Source of the DNA: Novipirellula artificiosorum
GTDB taxonomy: Bacteria > Planctomycetota > Planctomycetia > Pirellulales > Pirellulaceae
Direction of reading: 5' to 3'
Assembly: GCF_007860135.1 (NCBI RefSeq)
Contig: NZ_SJPV01000006.1
Coordinates: 442,127-506,126, forward strand
Length of the DNA: 64,000 bases
Shown piece after piece: positions 43,865-52,308 of this stretch. The translations under genes were made by a program, and so were the position numbers. Position 1 is the stretch's first letter, and every line of letters begins with the position of its first letter. Below the pieces are notes generated by a model that saw only the letters and a list, made by a program, of their open reading frames with translations, was not told the DNA's origin and ran no database searches.

Positions 43865-45301
43865 ATGCAAAAAACGATCCAACCCAAATCGGAACATCAC
43901 TACCATTTCGTCACCGGGAAACTGGCTGAGCATTTGGTTCGCGAGACCGCCCAAGCGTTGTCGAAAGAACACGGTTTTAAGTACAGCATTGGAGTCATGC
44001 CGATTACGGTTGCTGCGTTGATGACGCCGCGCTGGTTGCTCCGCCACCTCGACCCGCCGACCGAAACCACGCATGTGATTGTTCCGGGCTACCTTGATTG
44101 TGGAAGCGATGCGTTGGAAGAAAAAGTGCAAATTTGCGTGGTTTGTGGGCCAAAAGATTGTCGCGACCTTGCGGAAGTCTTCGGCGGTCAACGTCTTGAA
44201 CCGGCGCTGACGGACTACGACATTCAAATCATTGCCGAAATCAACCATGCTCCGCGAATGTCACGACAAGACGTTGTGTCGCGAGCAATCCGATTGAAAG
44301 CCGACGGTGCCGATGTGATCGATTTCGGTTGTGATCCTTCGAATCGTTGTCTCGCAATTGGTGACTACATCGCGGGAATTGCCGACGAAGGAATCCGTGT
44401 CTCGGTGGACACTTCCGATGCTTGGGAAGCCAGCGAAGCGGCGCGACGAGGTGCCTCGTTAGTGTTGTCGGTGAATGAATCGAATCGAGAGCATGCCGTC
44501 GATTGGGGAGTCGAGGTGGTCGTGATTCCGGATCAACCCAGTGACAAAAAAAGTTTTGAAAAAACCATTGATTTTTTGTCGAAACAGGGTGTGCCAATGC
44601 GTTTGGACCCGATTTTAGAACCGATTGGAAGCGGCTTTGCCGCCAGCTTGCTGCGTTATGCCGAAACGCGTCGTGACTATCCTGAGTACGAAATGATGAT
44701 GGGGATTGGTAATCTGACGGAGTTAACGGAAGTGGACTCCGCAGGTGTCAATCTTTTACTGTTGGGAATCTGTCAAGAACTTGCGATCCGCAGTGTGTTG
44801 ACAACCCAAGTCATCAATTGGGCACGTTCGGCGGTGCGTGAGTGCGATGTGGCTCGGCGAATGGTCTATTTCAGCATCAACAACGGCGTGCCTCCGAAGC
44901 ACCTGCTGCGTGAATTGGTGATGCTGCGTGATGCGAAATTGCGGCCATTCTCCCTTGCGGCAATTGAATCCATCGCGACTTCCTTGAAGGACAACCATTA
45001 CCGTGTTCTTGCTGACGACCACCGGCTGCATTTGTTGTCTGCCGGAGTGCATCTGTCCGGTGAGGATCCTTTTGCCGTTTTTGAACAGTTGTTGGCACGA
45101 TCGGAGTCCGACAATGTTGATGCAAGTCACGCGTTTTATCTCGGCTATGAGATGGCCAAGGCCACGATTGCCTTGCAATTGGGCAAGCAATACGACCAAG
45201 ATCAGGCTCTCGATTGGGGAATCTTGACGAAGCCCGAAGATCTGCACCGGATTAAGCGTTCGAGTCACCATCGAGATCGACGCGGAACCGAACCACGCTA
45301 A
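43865..45301 (+). CDS. Dihydropteroate synthase-like protein (methanopterin-type, DUF6513-like)
   Basis: 478 residues from the ATG at 43865; upstream in-frame sequence has no conserved look. The N-terminus HYHFVTGKLAEHLVRET is typical of this family. The middle is a pteroate-synthase barrel: IIAEINHAPRMSRQDVVSRA, DGADVIDFGCDPSNR, GIRVSVDTSDAWEASEAARR and MMMGIGNLTELTEVDSAGVN. The GCDPSN segment replaces the classic DVGGES-type motif. Relatives occur in methanogens, methylotrophs and planctomycetes with tetrahydromethanopterin C1 genes, where they are thought to join the pterin to an arylamine. The gene ends four bases into the DUF4184 gene on the other strand. Confidence 0.85.
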   Translation: MQKTIQPKSEHHYHFVTGKLAEHLVRETAQALSKEHGFKYSIGVMPITVAALMTPRWLLRHLDPPTETTHVIVPGYLDCGSDALEEKVQICVVCGPKDCRDLAEVFGGQRLEPALTDYDIQIIAEINHAPRMSRQDVVSRAIRLKADGADVIDFGCDPSNRCLAIGDYIAGIADEGIRVSVDTSDAWEASEAARRGASLVLSVNESNREHAVDWGVEVVVIPDQPSDKKSFEKTIDFLSKQGVPMRLDPILEPIGSGFAASLLRYAETRRDYPEYEMMMGIGNLTELTEVDSAGVNLLLLGICQELAIRSVLTTQVINWARSAVRECDVARRMVYFSINNGVPPKHLLRELVMLRDAKLRPFSLAAIESIATSLKDNHYRVLADDHRLHLLSAGVHLSGEDPFAVFEQLLARSESDNVDASHAFYLGYEMAKATIALQLGKQYDQDQALDWGILTKPEDLHRIKRSSHHRDRRGTEPR

Positions 45302-46125
45302 CTGCGTTCCCCTGCTGCGATCAACGATGCTTGTGTTCGATCTCTTTGACGCCGTCGAGCCGACCAAACCATATGCATGGCAAAACAGTAGAGCAGCGTG
45401 ATCAGCATCACCACGGCGCCACCGATGCGGATGCTCTCGCGGACGACTCGCAGTAAGGTTGCATGTGGCATGCTGTCGTAAATCCAACAAAAATGAACCG
45501 CCATTCCGACGAGAATGACGGCGATCACCGACCAAGCGACTCTCCGTGGAAATTGGAAGTGTTCACGTTGCCGAGTATCCGGTGTTTGAGCGAAAACCCA
45601 CAACACGAAACCGAGTAACATCGGCGGCAACAACAACAGCGAACTGGCGTGCTGAACGACCGAGTACCAAGCGATCGGAAAGTTCCCAACTTGAAATGCG
45701 ATGCTGTTAAGCCATGGGAATTGCATCACTCCCCATCGACCATAGTGGGTAAACGAATCCCACAGCACGTGCGTCGCCGAGCCCAAGGCGATGCAAACAA
45801 GGACGCTGATGATGGCGGTCAGCGAAAAGTTGATTGGGCGATTCACCCATGGCCATAAACGCTCCGAGAACGAACGGGGAAGTAAATCCGACAGCGGCTG
45901 CTTGAACAACGATTGATACAAGTAGTAAAGCACCACTCCGATCGGTGTGCAGTGCGTCAAGATTCCGACGAGGGAATGCGTCGCCGTGTAACTAAGCAGG
46001 TGAGGGTAGAAGACCGGAATGTCAGGCACGACACAGCCAATCGCCAGCGCCGAAAACGGCAAACGCCAACGGCACAACCAAGCGATCGGAAGCGCAGCAG
46101 CAACGTGGGTGGCTGTAAAAGGCAT
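45298..46125 (-). CDS. DUF4184-family integral membrane protein
   Basis: 275 residues with about six membrane helices. The N-terminus MPFTATHVAAALPIAWL, with the VVPDIPVF motif and a later HVLWDSFTHYGRWGVM, fits the DUF4184 family, which is related to YdjM/DUF457 membrane-bound hydrolases with conserved His and Asp residues near the membrane face. The function of DUF4184 proteins is not established. Its stop overlaps that of the DHPS-like gene tail to tail by four bases. Confidence 0.85.
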   Translation of the reverse strand: MPFTATHVAAALPIAWLCRWRLPFSALAIGCVVPDIPVFYPHLLSYTATHSLVGILTHCTPIGVVLYYLYQSLFKQPLSDLLPRSFSERLWPWVNRPINFSLTAIISVLVCIALGSATHVLWDSFTHYGRWGVMQFPWLNSIAFQVGNFPIAWYSVVQHASSLLLLPPMLLGFVLWVFAQTPDTRQREHFQFPRRVAWSVIAVILVGMAVHFCWIYDSMPHATLLRVVRESIRIGGAVVMLITLLYCFAMHMVWSARRRQRDRTQASLIAAGERS

Positions 46126-46352
46126 AAGGTCCAGAGCAGCGGATTCAAGGCGGTTGTCCAGAATCCTGCCGTTGCCGGGATCCTGGTGTCAAAGGACGGA
46201 GCGTCCTATTCTCTGCATTGACGGCATTTTGATCAAATCAGACTGGCTTATCGAGCCCAAATGCGAGAATTCCTGGTCTGTGCTCGCTTGCTGGCCCGCA
46301 AAATACGAAGAAAACAAGTTTCAAGTCACCATCGCGAACCCTTTCCAGCGTC

Positions 46353-47837
46353 ATGTCTTCAGCAAACCACTCGTTTCCGATCGTTCGGCGATTAGCCGCC
46401 GATTTTTCGATTCGGATGGTTTTTCCGTTTTTTGCCCGACGACCGGGTTGTCTCTGGTTCGATTCCAATCCTAGCGAAGCGGCGATGGGATGCTCGGATC
46501 CGCCATCCACTCGATACTCCTTTTTGATGTCCGATCCGCTACGAACGCTCGTTGCCTATCCTGGCGACCCGGACCCGTGGCCAACGTTGCAGGGTTGGGT
46601 TCGATCCTTGCCATTGCATCGATCGATCGATCTGCCGCCGATGCAAGGAGGCATTGCGGGGCTGATTGGCTATGAAGCCGCAACTTGGTTAGAAGCCGTT
46701 GGCGCTTCGTCCCATAACGATTTTCCGACTCCCGCGATTTCATTGGGTCTCTACGATTGGGTCATTGCGACCGACCATGATCGGGGTGTTTCTTGGTTGA
46801 TCAGCCAAGGTTTCGCAGAGGATCCAACGCAAACCGATGACGATTCCCTGCGATCCAAGCGAGCCGTGGAACGATCGGACGAGGTGATGGCAATGCTCGA
46901 AGACGCGATGGCGATGCTCGAAAATGCGATGGACCGGCCGGATCGTCCACGGCCTTCGAACTCGCCCACCGTCGCACCTTCACTGCAGAGTAACTTCAGC
47001 AGCGAGCAGTTCCGAAGTGCTGTTGCGGAAATCGTCGAACGAATTCGAGCAGGCGATTTCTTCCAGGTCAATTTGGCCCAGCGGTTGGTGCAGCGAGCGT
47101 CGATATCATCGCAAGCACTTTTTCAGCGTTTGCGTGACTCCAATCCAGCCCCCTACAGCGTCTACTACCAGGGTGCGGGATTTGAAGTACTGAGTAGTTC
47201 GCCTGAGCTCTTCATCAAGCTGAATCAGGGTTGCGTCGAGACGCGGCCGATCAAAGGGACCGTGCGACGGACAGGCGATCTTGCCACCGACCTGGCACTT
47301 GGCGATTCGTTGCTGCAAAGCGAGAAGGATCGGGCTGAGAATATCATGATCGTCGATCTGATGAGAAACGATCTGTCACGCGTCTGTACCGACGAGAGTG
47401 TTCGCGTTCGCAAACTCTGCCAATTGGAACGCTACAAGTTTGTGCAGCACTTGGTCTCGATTGTCGAAGGTCGATTGCGAAGCGATCAGAACGTTGTCGA
47501 TCTGTTGAAGGCCTGTTTTCCGGGCGGCAGCATCACGGGGGCACCCAAAATCGAGGCGATGCGTAAGATTGCCCAACTCGAGCCTCACTGCCGCGGGCCG
47601 TATTGTGGATCGATGGGATACATCAGCTGTAGTGGCGATGCGGAATTCAACATCCTGATCCGCACCATCACCGCCACGCAGGATCATTGGCTCATTCCTG
47701 TGGGTGGGGGAATCACGGCACGCAGTCATCCGGAGGCCGAAGAGGCTGAAACGTGGGCCAAAGCAGAAGGGATTTTGCGGGCTTTGCCGCGGCAAGCCCG
47801 CAGGAAAGACGACGAACAAGCCCGTCGCTTCGAATGA
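46353..47837 (+). CDS. pabB: Aminodeoxychorismate synthase component I
   Basis: 494 residues. It makes 4-amino-4-deoxychorismate from chorismate for p-aminobenzoate. The N-terminal domain has CLWFDS ... RYSFLMSDPLRTL and GGIAGLIGYEAATWLE. The chorismate-binding core has GDFFQVNLAQRL, SSSPELFIKL, TRPIKGTVRR (Lys301; PabB has PIKGT where TrpE has PIAGT), DRAENIMIVDLMRNDLSRVC and FPGGSITGAPKIEAMR. The Lys argues clearly for PabB over anthranilate synthase. No pabA or pabC is next to it. Its product could feed folate or, given the DHPS-like gene upstream, tetrahydromethanopterin. Confidence 0.93.
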   Translation: MSSANHSFPIVRRLAADFSIRMVFPFFARRPGCLWFDSNPSEAAMGCSDPPSTRYSFLMSDPLRTLVAYPGDPDPWPTLQGWVRSLPLHRSIDLPPMQGGIAGLIGYEAATWLEAVGASSHNDFPTPAISLGLYDWVIATDHDRGVSWLISQGFAEDPTQTDDDSLRSKRAVERSDEVMAMLEDAMAMLENAMDRPDRPRPSNSPTVAPSLQSNFSSEQFRSAVAEIVERIRAGDFFQVNLAQRLVQRASISSQALFQRLRDSNPAPYSVYYQGAGFEVLSSSPELFIKLNQGCVETRPIKGTVRRTGDLATDLALGDSLLQSEKDRAENIMIVDLMRNDLSRVCTDESVRVRKLCQLERYKFVQHLVSIVEGRLRSDQNVVDLLKACFPGGSITGAPKIEAMRKIAQLEPHCRGPYCGSMGYISCSGDAEFNILIRTITATQDHWLIPVGGGITARSHPEAEEAETWAKAEGILRALPRQARRKDDEQARRFE

Positions 47838-47914
47838 CCATTGCCACGAATCACGAACTTGTTAGAATTCACCCCCGAAGAAAGCGTGAAGCGTCTCTCG
47901 CGGCGTCCACGATC

Positions 47915-47987
47915 GCCCCTATAGCTCAGTTGGTAGAGCAACTGACTCTTAATCAGTTTGTCCGAGGTTCGAGCCCTCGTGGGGGTA
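47915..47987 (+). tRNA. tRNA-Lys (anticodon CTT)
   Basis: A full 73-base cloverleaf. The acceptor GCCCCTA pairs with TGGGGGT (G-U at the first pair). The D arm is GCTC ... GAGC with AGTTGGTAGA, and the anticodon stem ACTGA/TCAGT has loop CTCTTAA. The T arm CGAGG-TTCGAGC-CCTCG carries the TTCGA signature. The discriminator is A and CCA is not encoded. It reads AAG codons. Confidence 0.96.
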
Positions 47988-48084
47988 CTATTTCTAGCGA
48001 CTTATGGCAACGTAGGAATCCGCTCAATTGCGAAGGTCGACTGCCGAGTGAAAAGTCGAATTCCAAGTGAAACCGCGAAGAACG

Positions 48085-48294
48085 ATGGACGTTGACCTTG
48101 TGCCTGCTTGCCTTTGTTTCTCCGTCGTTCTGACGTACATTCTGCAGCTTTGGACCGGTATCGCAATTGCCGGTTGGCCCACCGAAAAGTCACTCGTCTA
48201 CCGCAGCAAAAAGCCTGGTCCTTATTGGTTCATCATGGCTTTCCAAACGCTCGTTTTGATCGGCGTCCCCGTGCTGCTCGCCTTTGCTGACTGA
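48085..48294 (+). CDS. Small two-helix membrane protein of unknown function
   Basis: 69 residues from the ATG at 48085 (a GTG at 48067 is possible). Two hydrophobic helices (DLVPACLCFSVVLTYILQLW and FIMAFQTLVLIGVPVLLAFA) flank a hydrophilic loop with RSKKPGPYW. No family is recognised. It follows the tRNA by about 100 bases. The hydrophobic pattern and the hairpin just after the stop support it being real. Confidence 0.6.
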   Translation: MDVDLVPACLCFSVVLTYILQLWTGIAIAGWPTEKSLVYRSKKPGPYWFIMAFQTLVLIGVPVLLAFAD

Positions 48295-48298
48295 CGCC

Positions 48299-48333
48299 GC
48301 TTTCTCAAACACCGGCACGTCCGTGAGAAAGGC
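48299..48333 (+). terminator. Possible terminator hairpin after the small membrane gene
   Basis: GCTTTCTCA (48299-48307) pairs with TGAGAAAGGC (48324-48333) around a 16-base loop with one bulge. It lies five bases after the stop at 48294. There is no T-run, so this is tentative. Confidence 0.4.
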
Positions 48334-48546
48334 TCTTGCGGTTTCGGGGTGTCACTGAATTCGCTGCCCTTCGAAGCGGAAGGGGTTAGAGGCTCTTCGT
48401 ACACCGATTGCGGACCGACTTTTTGGCTCAATCACGCTGCTGCCACCCCCACATCCTGGCCTGACCAATCGGAGGGGGTTTGGAGACCGATGGAAAGTAT
48501 CAACGATTCGAAAATGGTCGTAGGGAGCAAGTCAATTGGGAGCCAA

Positions 48547-48592
48547 GAAACCCTCTCCCTCGCTGCGCTCGACCTCTCCCAAAAGGAGAGGT
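48547..48592. repeat. Dispersed CCTCTCCC repeat, copy 2
   Basis: ACCCTCTCCCTCGCTGCGCT followed by CGACCTCTCCCAAAAGGAGAGG; the CTCTCC and GGAGAG ends can pair. It is related to the copies at 40631-40680 and 63808-63866 and is non-coding. Confidence 0.6.
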
Positions 48593-48754
48593 AAACCACC
48601 CCTCCCGCAAGGAGGTCGTCCGGTTTTTAAGTTGTGATTAACACAGTGTTTCGGTATCCAACCACCCCTGCCCGCGCAGCGGGAGGGGTCGAGCGCAGCG
48701 AGGGGGAGGGCCCCGAACGCGCGCTCGACTTTTCGATACGTCTTAACATCGATT

Positions 48755-48845
48755 CATCGGGCCACATTCCCATCGGGCCACATTCCCATCGGGCCACATT
48801 CCCATCGGGCCACATTCCCATCGGGCCACATTCCCATCGGGCCAC
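48755..48845. repeat. Tandem repeat, 16-base unit, 6 copies
   Basis: GGGCCACATTCCCATC repeats at exact 16-base steps; GGGCCAC occurs six times from 48759 to 48839. The unit length is not a multiple of three and no gene spans it. It lies in a spacer upstream of the small lipoprotein gene. Confidence 0.95.
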
Positions 48846-49060
48846 GCCACAGGGAGCGTGAGGTCCGAAAACGCTTATCGTTCAAGTACTTAAAACGGCA
48901 CGACTTCTTGATTCGGGGTGGCGCTCCGTGAGAAGGACCCAAAAAAACCGGTGTTTTTTCAGGGCATTGCGATATTTTGCCAACAATGGGGCGTTCGATG
49001 CCTGTAAACTTGGCGGTATTCACTCGTTTTTTTAAATTTAAGCCACGGAAAGAGAGTTCA

Positions 49061-49264
49061 ATGTCAACGAAATTATTTCATGCCGTCCTTGGGGCCGCTT
49101 GTCTGTGTTGTTTCGTCGCCGTGATGGTGGGTTGTTCATCAAGCAATGAGCCGACCGCTCCTGAAGCAGGGGTCCTCGAAGGTTACCTCGATGAGAATCC
49201 CGAAATTGCAGCGCGAGTCAATGAGGGCGATGAAGGTACGGATAGTTATGAAACGGATGAATGA
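49061..49264 (+). CDS. Small lipoprotein preceding the DUF1559 gene
   Basis: 67 residues from the ATG at 49061, with GGAAAGAGAG before it. The signal MSTKLFHAVLGAACLCCFVA ends in a lipobox VMVGC; the mature 43 residues are acidic (LDENPEIAARVNEGDEGTD). No domain is known to me. Small lipoproteins often sit next to DUF1559 genes in planctomycetes, and the DUF1559 gene starts 152 bases later. The partnership is inferred from position only. Confidence 0.75.
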   Translation: MSTKLFHAVLGAACLCCFVAVMVGCSSSNEPTAPEAGVLEGYLDENPEIAARVNEGDEGTDSYETDE

Positions 49265-49416
49265 GCTTCCGTTCCGTTGCTGTCTCTCGGTGTTCCTGCT
49301 TCCTTTTCAAAAGGATTCAACGAAGAACGATTCGACGATGAACCCCATAAGCGAGACCTTTCCAAACACTCACTCTCTTCTTTTTTCCTTTTCCTTTTTG
49401 TGAGGTCGATCAAGTC

Positions 49417-50622
49417 ATGTTCCGAAAACGCAATCAAGCATTCACACTCGTGGAGCTCTTGGTAGTCATTGCCATCATTGGGGTCTTAGTTGGCCTGCTG
49501 TTGCCGGCCGTTCAGGCGGCGCGCGAAGCTGCGAGGCGAATGAGCTGCAGCAACAACGTCAAACAAATGGGTTTGGGGTTCCACAACTATCAATCGGCCT
49601 TCAAGCAATTACCCAAAAAGCGCGGCGGGACTTATCTCGTCGGCACCAACGCGGAATCTCGGCTCGCAGGCCCGGCGCCTGGCAAAGGCAATAACTTGCA
49701 CAACCTGAGTGCACTTGTTGGGCTGATGCCTTTTGTGGAACAGCAAGCGTTGTGGGAGCAGATCAGTAATCCGTATGCGGTTCAAATTCCAACCGCGGGT
49801 CTGTTCTTCCAACCGATGGGGCCCAACCCCGAGATGAGTTTGGCGCAACAGGGTTTGAATCAATATGACCCTTGGCTCTCCAATATCCCGACCCTCCGCT
49901 GCCCGAGTGACCCCGGTGTGGGTTTTCCCGCTCAGGGACGAACCAACTATGGAGTCTGTCTTGGGGATGCCATCCAGTTTCAGAACAACGGCGGGCGAAA
50001 CCAAAACGGATCGATCAACAATACTCGGATGGGCCGTATGCGTCAGACACTTCGGGGGATGTTTGTCACTCGCGAGGACATGAAGTTTCGTGACGTGCTT
50101 GACGGGCTCTCCAATACGATCATGGCTGGCGAGTTCAGTACCGATTTGGGCGATCGTGATATCAGCACCCGAGCGGCTTGGGCACAGGGACAGTTGCAAA
50201 ACAACTCAAGTATGTGTAAGCCGTTTATTGATCCCCTGCGGCCGCGATACTGGGACACCTCAGCAAACCTTGCCGGAACCAACGAGCAACAGCGTGGATT
50301 CAAGTGGGCGTGTGGGCATGCCATTCACTCTGGATTCATGACGATTCTGCCTCCGAATCGCGAGGTTTGTAGCAACCAGGATAACACTTGGTTCGAAGGG
50401 GTCTATTGCGCCAGCAGTCGACACCCAGGGGGTGCTCACGTGCTGATGGGAGATGGCGCGGTTAAGTTCATCACGGAGTCGATCGAAGCGGGCAACAGCG
50501 AGTCCGGTTCCGTGGTTTGGAACGGCACGGGGAACAGGACACCCGGCTCACCAAGTCCTTACGGATTGTGGGGATCCTTGGGGACGCGAGCCAGCAAAGA
50601 GACCCTTTCGGCCGATTTCTAG
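49417..50622 (+). CDS. DUF1559 pilin-like protein
   Basis: 401 residues. The N-terminus is a type IV prepilin/pseudopilin signal: a short basic leader, then AFTLVELLVVIAIIGVLVGL with Glu at position 5 of the mature protein. The next segment AAREAARRMSCSNNVKQMGL and the C-terminal H-x9-DG motif (HPGGAHVLMGDGAVKFITES) define the DUF1559 family, which is greatly expanded in planctomycetes. These proteins are thought to be exported pseudopilins or matrix-like proteins; their true role is unproven. A GspE-like ATPase that could serve them is encoded 10 kb away. Confidence 0.93.
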   Translation: MFRKRNQAFTLVELLVVIAIIGVLVGLLLPAVQAAREAARRMSCSNNVKQMGLGFHNYQSAFKQLPKKRGGTYLVGTNAESRLAGPAPGKGNNLHNLSALVGLMPFVEQQALWEQISNPYAVQIPTAGLFFQPMGPNPEMSLAQQGLNQYDPWLSNIPTLRCPSDPGVGFPAQGRTNYGVCLGDAIQFQNNGGRNQNGSINNTRMGRMRQTLRGMFVTREDMKFRDVLDGLSNTIMAGEFSTDLGDRDISTRAAWAQGQLQNNSSMCKPFIDPLRPRYWDTSANLAGTNEQQRGFKWACGHAIHSGFMTILPPNREVCSNQDNTWFEGVYCASSRHPGGAHVLMGDGAVKFITESIEAGNSESGSVVWNGTGNRTPGSPSPYGLWGSLGTRASKETLSADF

Positions 50623-50706
50623 GCTTCGAATCAAGGCGTCACCAGCAAGGCGCAGGGAACCTTCGAGGCGTTGGGTCACAGACTCGCTCGGCAGGTTTCC
50701 TGGCCA

Positions 50707-50769
50707 GTGTCCATTCGACACAGCGCCCGTGTCCATTCGACACAGCGCCCGTGTCCATTCGACACAGCG
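50707..50769. repeat. Tandem repeat, 22-base unit with internal hairpin, about 3 copies
   Basis: GTGTCCATTCGACACAGCGC plus CC is the 22-base unit, starting at 50707, 50729 and 50751. Each unit contains GTGTC-CATTC-GACAC, a five-pair hairpin. The array lies between the convergent DUF1559 and HEAT-like genes. Confidence 0.93.
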
Positions 50770-50801
50770 GGGCATCGGCGCGATGAACCGTTTGCCTTTG
50801 G

Positions 50802-52118
50802 CTATCGATACTTCAACACCTTGCGGATGCGGGCGTTGACGATGGGATCACGTTCCGTTTCGAGGCACGTCCGGAGCGCTTTGTTGAGTTCCGCATCGTT
50901 CATCGGGGCAATGACCGACACCGTTCTTAGTCGGACTTCGCGATTGTCATCGTTGAGCAGCATGACCAGCCAGGGACGTGGGTTGTCGATCCGTGACCGG
51001 GCAATCGAGTCGACCAGGGCGAGTCGCGAAACCGAATCGGCGGCAGCAACTTGGGTGGCTATCTCGATCTGTCGCGTGGAGAAACCTCGCTGGGTCAATT
51101 CACGCTTTGCCTTCTCGCGAAGCGGCAACTGTTCATGTCCGAGCCACTTGATCACCGACGGTGTGTCGTACGTTTCGAGTGGTGATTCGGTCAAATAGCT
51201 GGTGGGGACGACGGTTGGCGTTCGTCGCGAAACACCGGTTGAGTTTGTTTCTCGAGCGACGGTTTCGTGAATGTCGTTGAGCACGATGGCTTCGGTCGGA
51301 TCCACCGGTTGCAATCGTGTGGCGGAGGATCGGTAGACCGACGGCGTTGTCTCGGTCGCTTGCGATCGTTCCTGCGGTTGGGGTGTAGGTGGTGGACGCG
51401 TTCCTGAGGAAATGATCTGTGGCTCCGCAATCGGCCAATCGGTCCAAGCGTCGAGGGCGTCGGCTTCCGAGACCGGCAACGGTTTGGATCGGACAGCGAG
51501 CCGGACGGGGGTTCGTGAGTCGAGCGGCTGATCGTCCAAAATGCTCGGACCGGCGCCTTCGGTGAGGGACATGCGAGAGAGCGTGTCGGTAGCCAAATGG
51601 TACAATTGGCGTGATGCTTCGTCCGATTCTTGGACGGATTCCATGATCGTTTGCTGGACCAGACTCGATGCCCATCCCGTGCGATCCTCGGGAAGGCTCA
51701 GTGAGACCTTCTGCATTGCCTCGATCATGGTTTGGTGATGCTCACGGGCGTCTTGCCACGGCAAAGAGGTCCAGCGATTTTGGGATTCCCGAAGCAGCTC
51801 GTAAGCCGTCCTGGCGACCTCGTTTTGTTCATCCATCAAACCGCTGACCAGTGGTTCGACCGATGGCAACCCGAGTTCAGCGATTTGAACCAGCCGTTGT
51901 TGTTTTTCGGGCGTTTGAAGCTGGCTGAACCCGCTCATCAAGCGATTGACGATCCACGTGCGACTGTAGTGGCCGGCCGCTACGGTGACCGCAAACAGAA
52001 CGGAAACGATGACGAAAAATTTTGCAGCTGTCTTGAACGATGTCTTACCGGTCGCGTGGTTTCCATCGATATGCAGCGCAAACGGGTTGGGAAGTTCGCT
52101 GGAGTCGCCTGAGAACAT
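50802..52118 (-). CDS. Membrane-anchored HEAT-like repeat protein
   Basis: 438 residues. One membrane helix (about 34-50, FFVIVSVLFAVTVAAGHY) follows a short cytoplasmic start. Helical segments such as RLVQIAELGLPSVEPLVSGL plus MDEQNEVARTAYELLRES, and near the C-terminus PRPWLVMLLNDDNREVRLRT, look like HEAT-type repeats. Between them is a low-complexity Thr/Pro-rich region (about 225-310). HEAT repeats usually bind other proteins. It lies 190 bases downstream of the thioredoxin-like lipoprotein gene on the same strand. Confidence 0.72.
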   Translation of the reverse strand: MFSGDSSELPNPFALHIDGNHATGKTSFKTAAKFFVIVSVLFAVTVAAGHYSRTWIVNRLMSGFSQLQTPEKQQRLVQIAELGLPSVEPLVSGLMDEQNEVARTAYELLRESQNRWTSLPWQDAREHHQTMIEAMQKVSLSLPEDRTGWASSLVQQTIMESVQESDEASRQLYHLATDTLSRMSLTEGAGPSILDDQPLDSRTPVRLAVRSKPLPVSEADALDAWTDWPIAEPQIISSGTRPPPTPQPQERSQATETTPSVYRSSATRLQPVDPTEAIVLNDIHETVARETNSTGVSRRTPTVVPTSYLTESPLETYDTPSVIKWLGHEQLPLREKAKRELTQRGFSTRQIEIATQVAAADSVSRLALVDSIARSRIDNPRPWLVMLLNDDNREVRLRTVSVIAPMNDAELNKALRTCLETERDPIVNARIRKVLKYR

Positions 52119-52308
52119 GTCGGAATCGCCAAGAAACGAGAGGGAGTGCGGCCTCGGATTGTCGCGATTCCATTAGCCGGGAAGCAAGATCATTTGAGCG
52201 CGAAAACGAGGGTTGCAGCGGTATTTTTACAGCGGGCGTGCGCTCCAAAAACGCCCCGAGTTCAATGGAATTGCACGAGCGACCCTGTCGGTTGCCGATT
52301 CCGAAACC

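Larger units (their letters stand above)
48295..49060. other. 766-base repeat-rich intergenic region
   Basis: Contains a hairpin next to the preceding gene, a dispersed CCTCTCCC-type repeat (48547-48592), a GC-rich inverted stretch near 48663-48712 (ACCCCTGCCCGCGC / GCGGGAGGGG) and a 16-base tandem array. Reading frames across the array encode only repeats such as ARWECGPMGMWPDGNV. No gene is seen. Confidence 0.55.

Noticed and set aside
46353..47837. Anthranilate synthase component I (trpE)
   Set aside because: The active-site region reads PIKGT, typical of PabB, whereas TrpE has PIAGT; trpD is 34 kb away.
48754..49023. Repeat protein encoded by the 16-base array on the minus strand
   Set aside because: The frame exists only because 16-base units rotate through three frames without a stop; there is no start signal or conserved flank.
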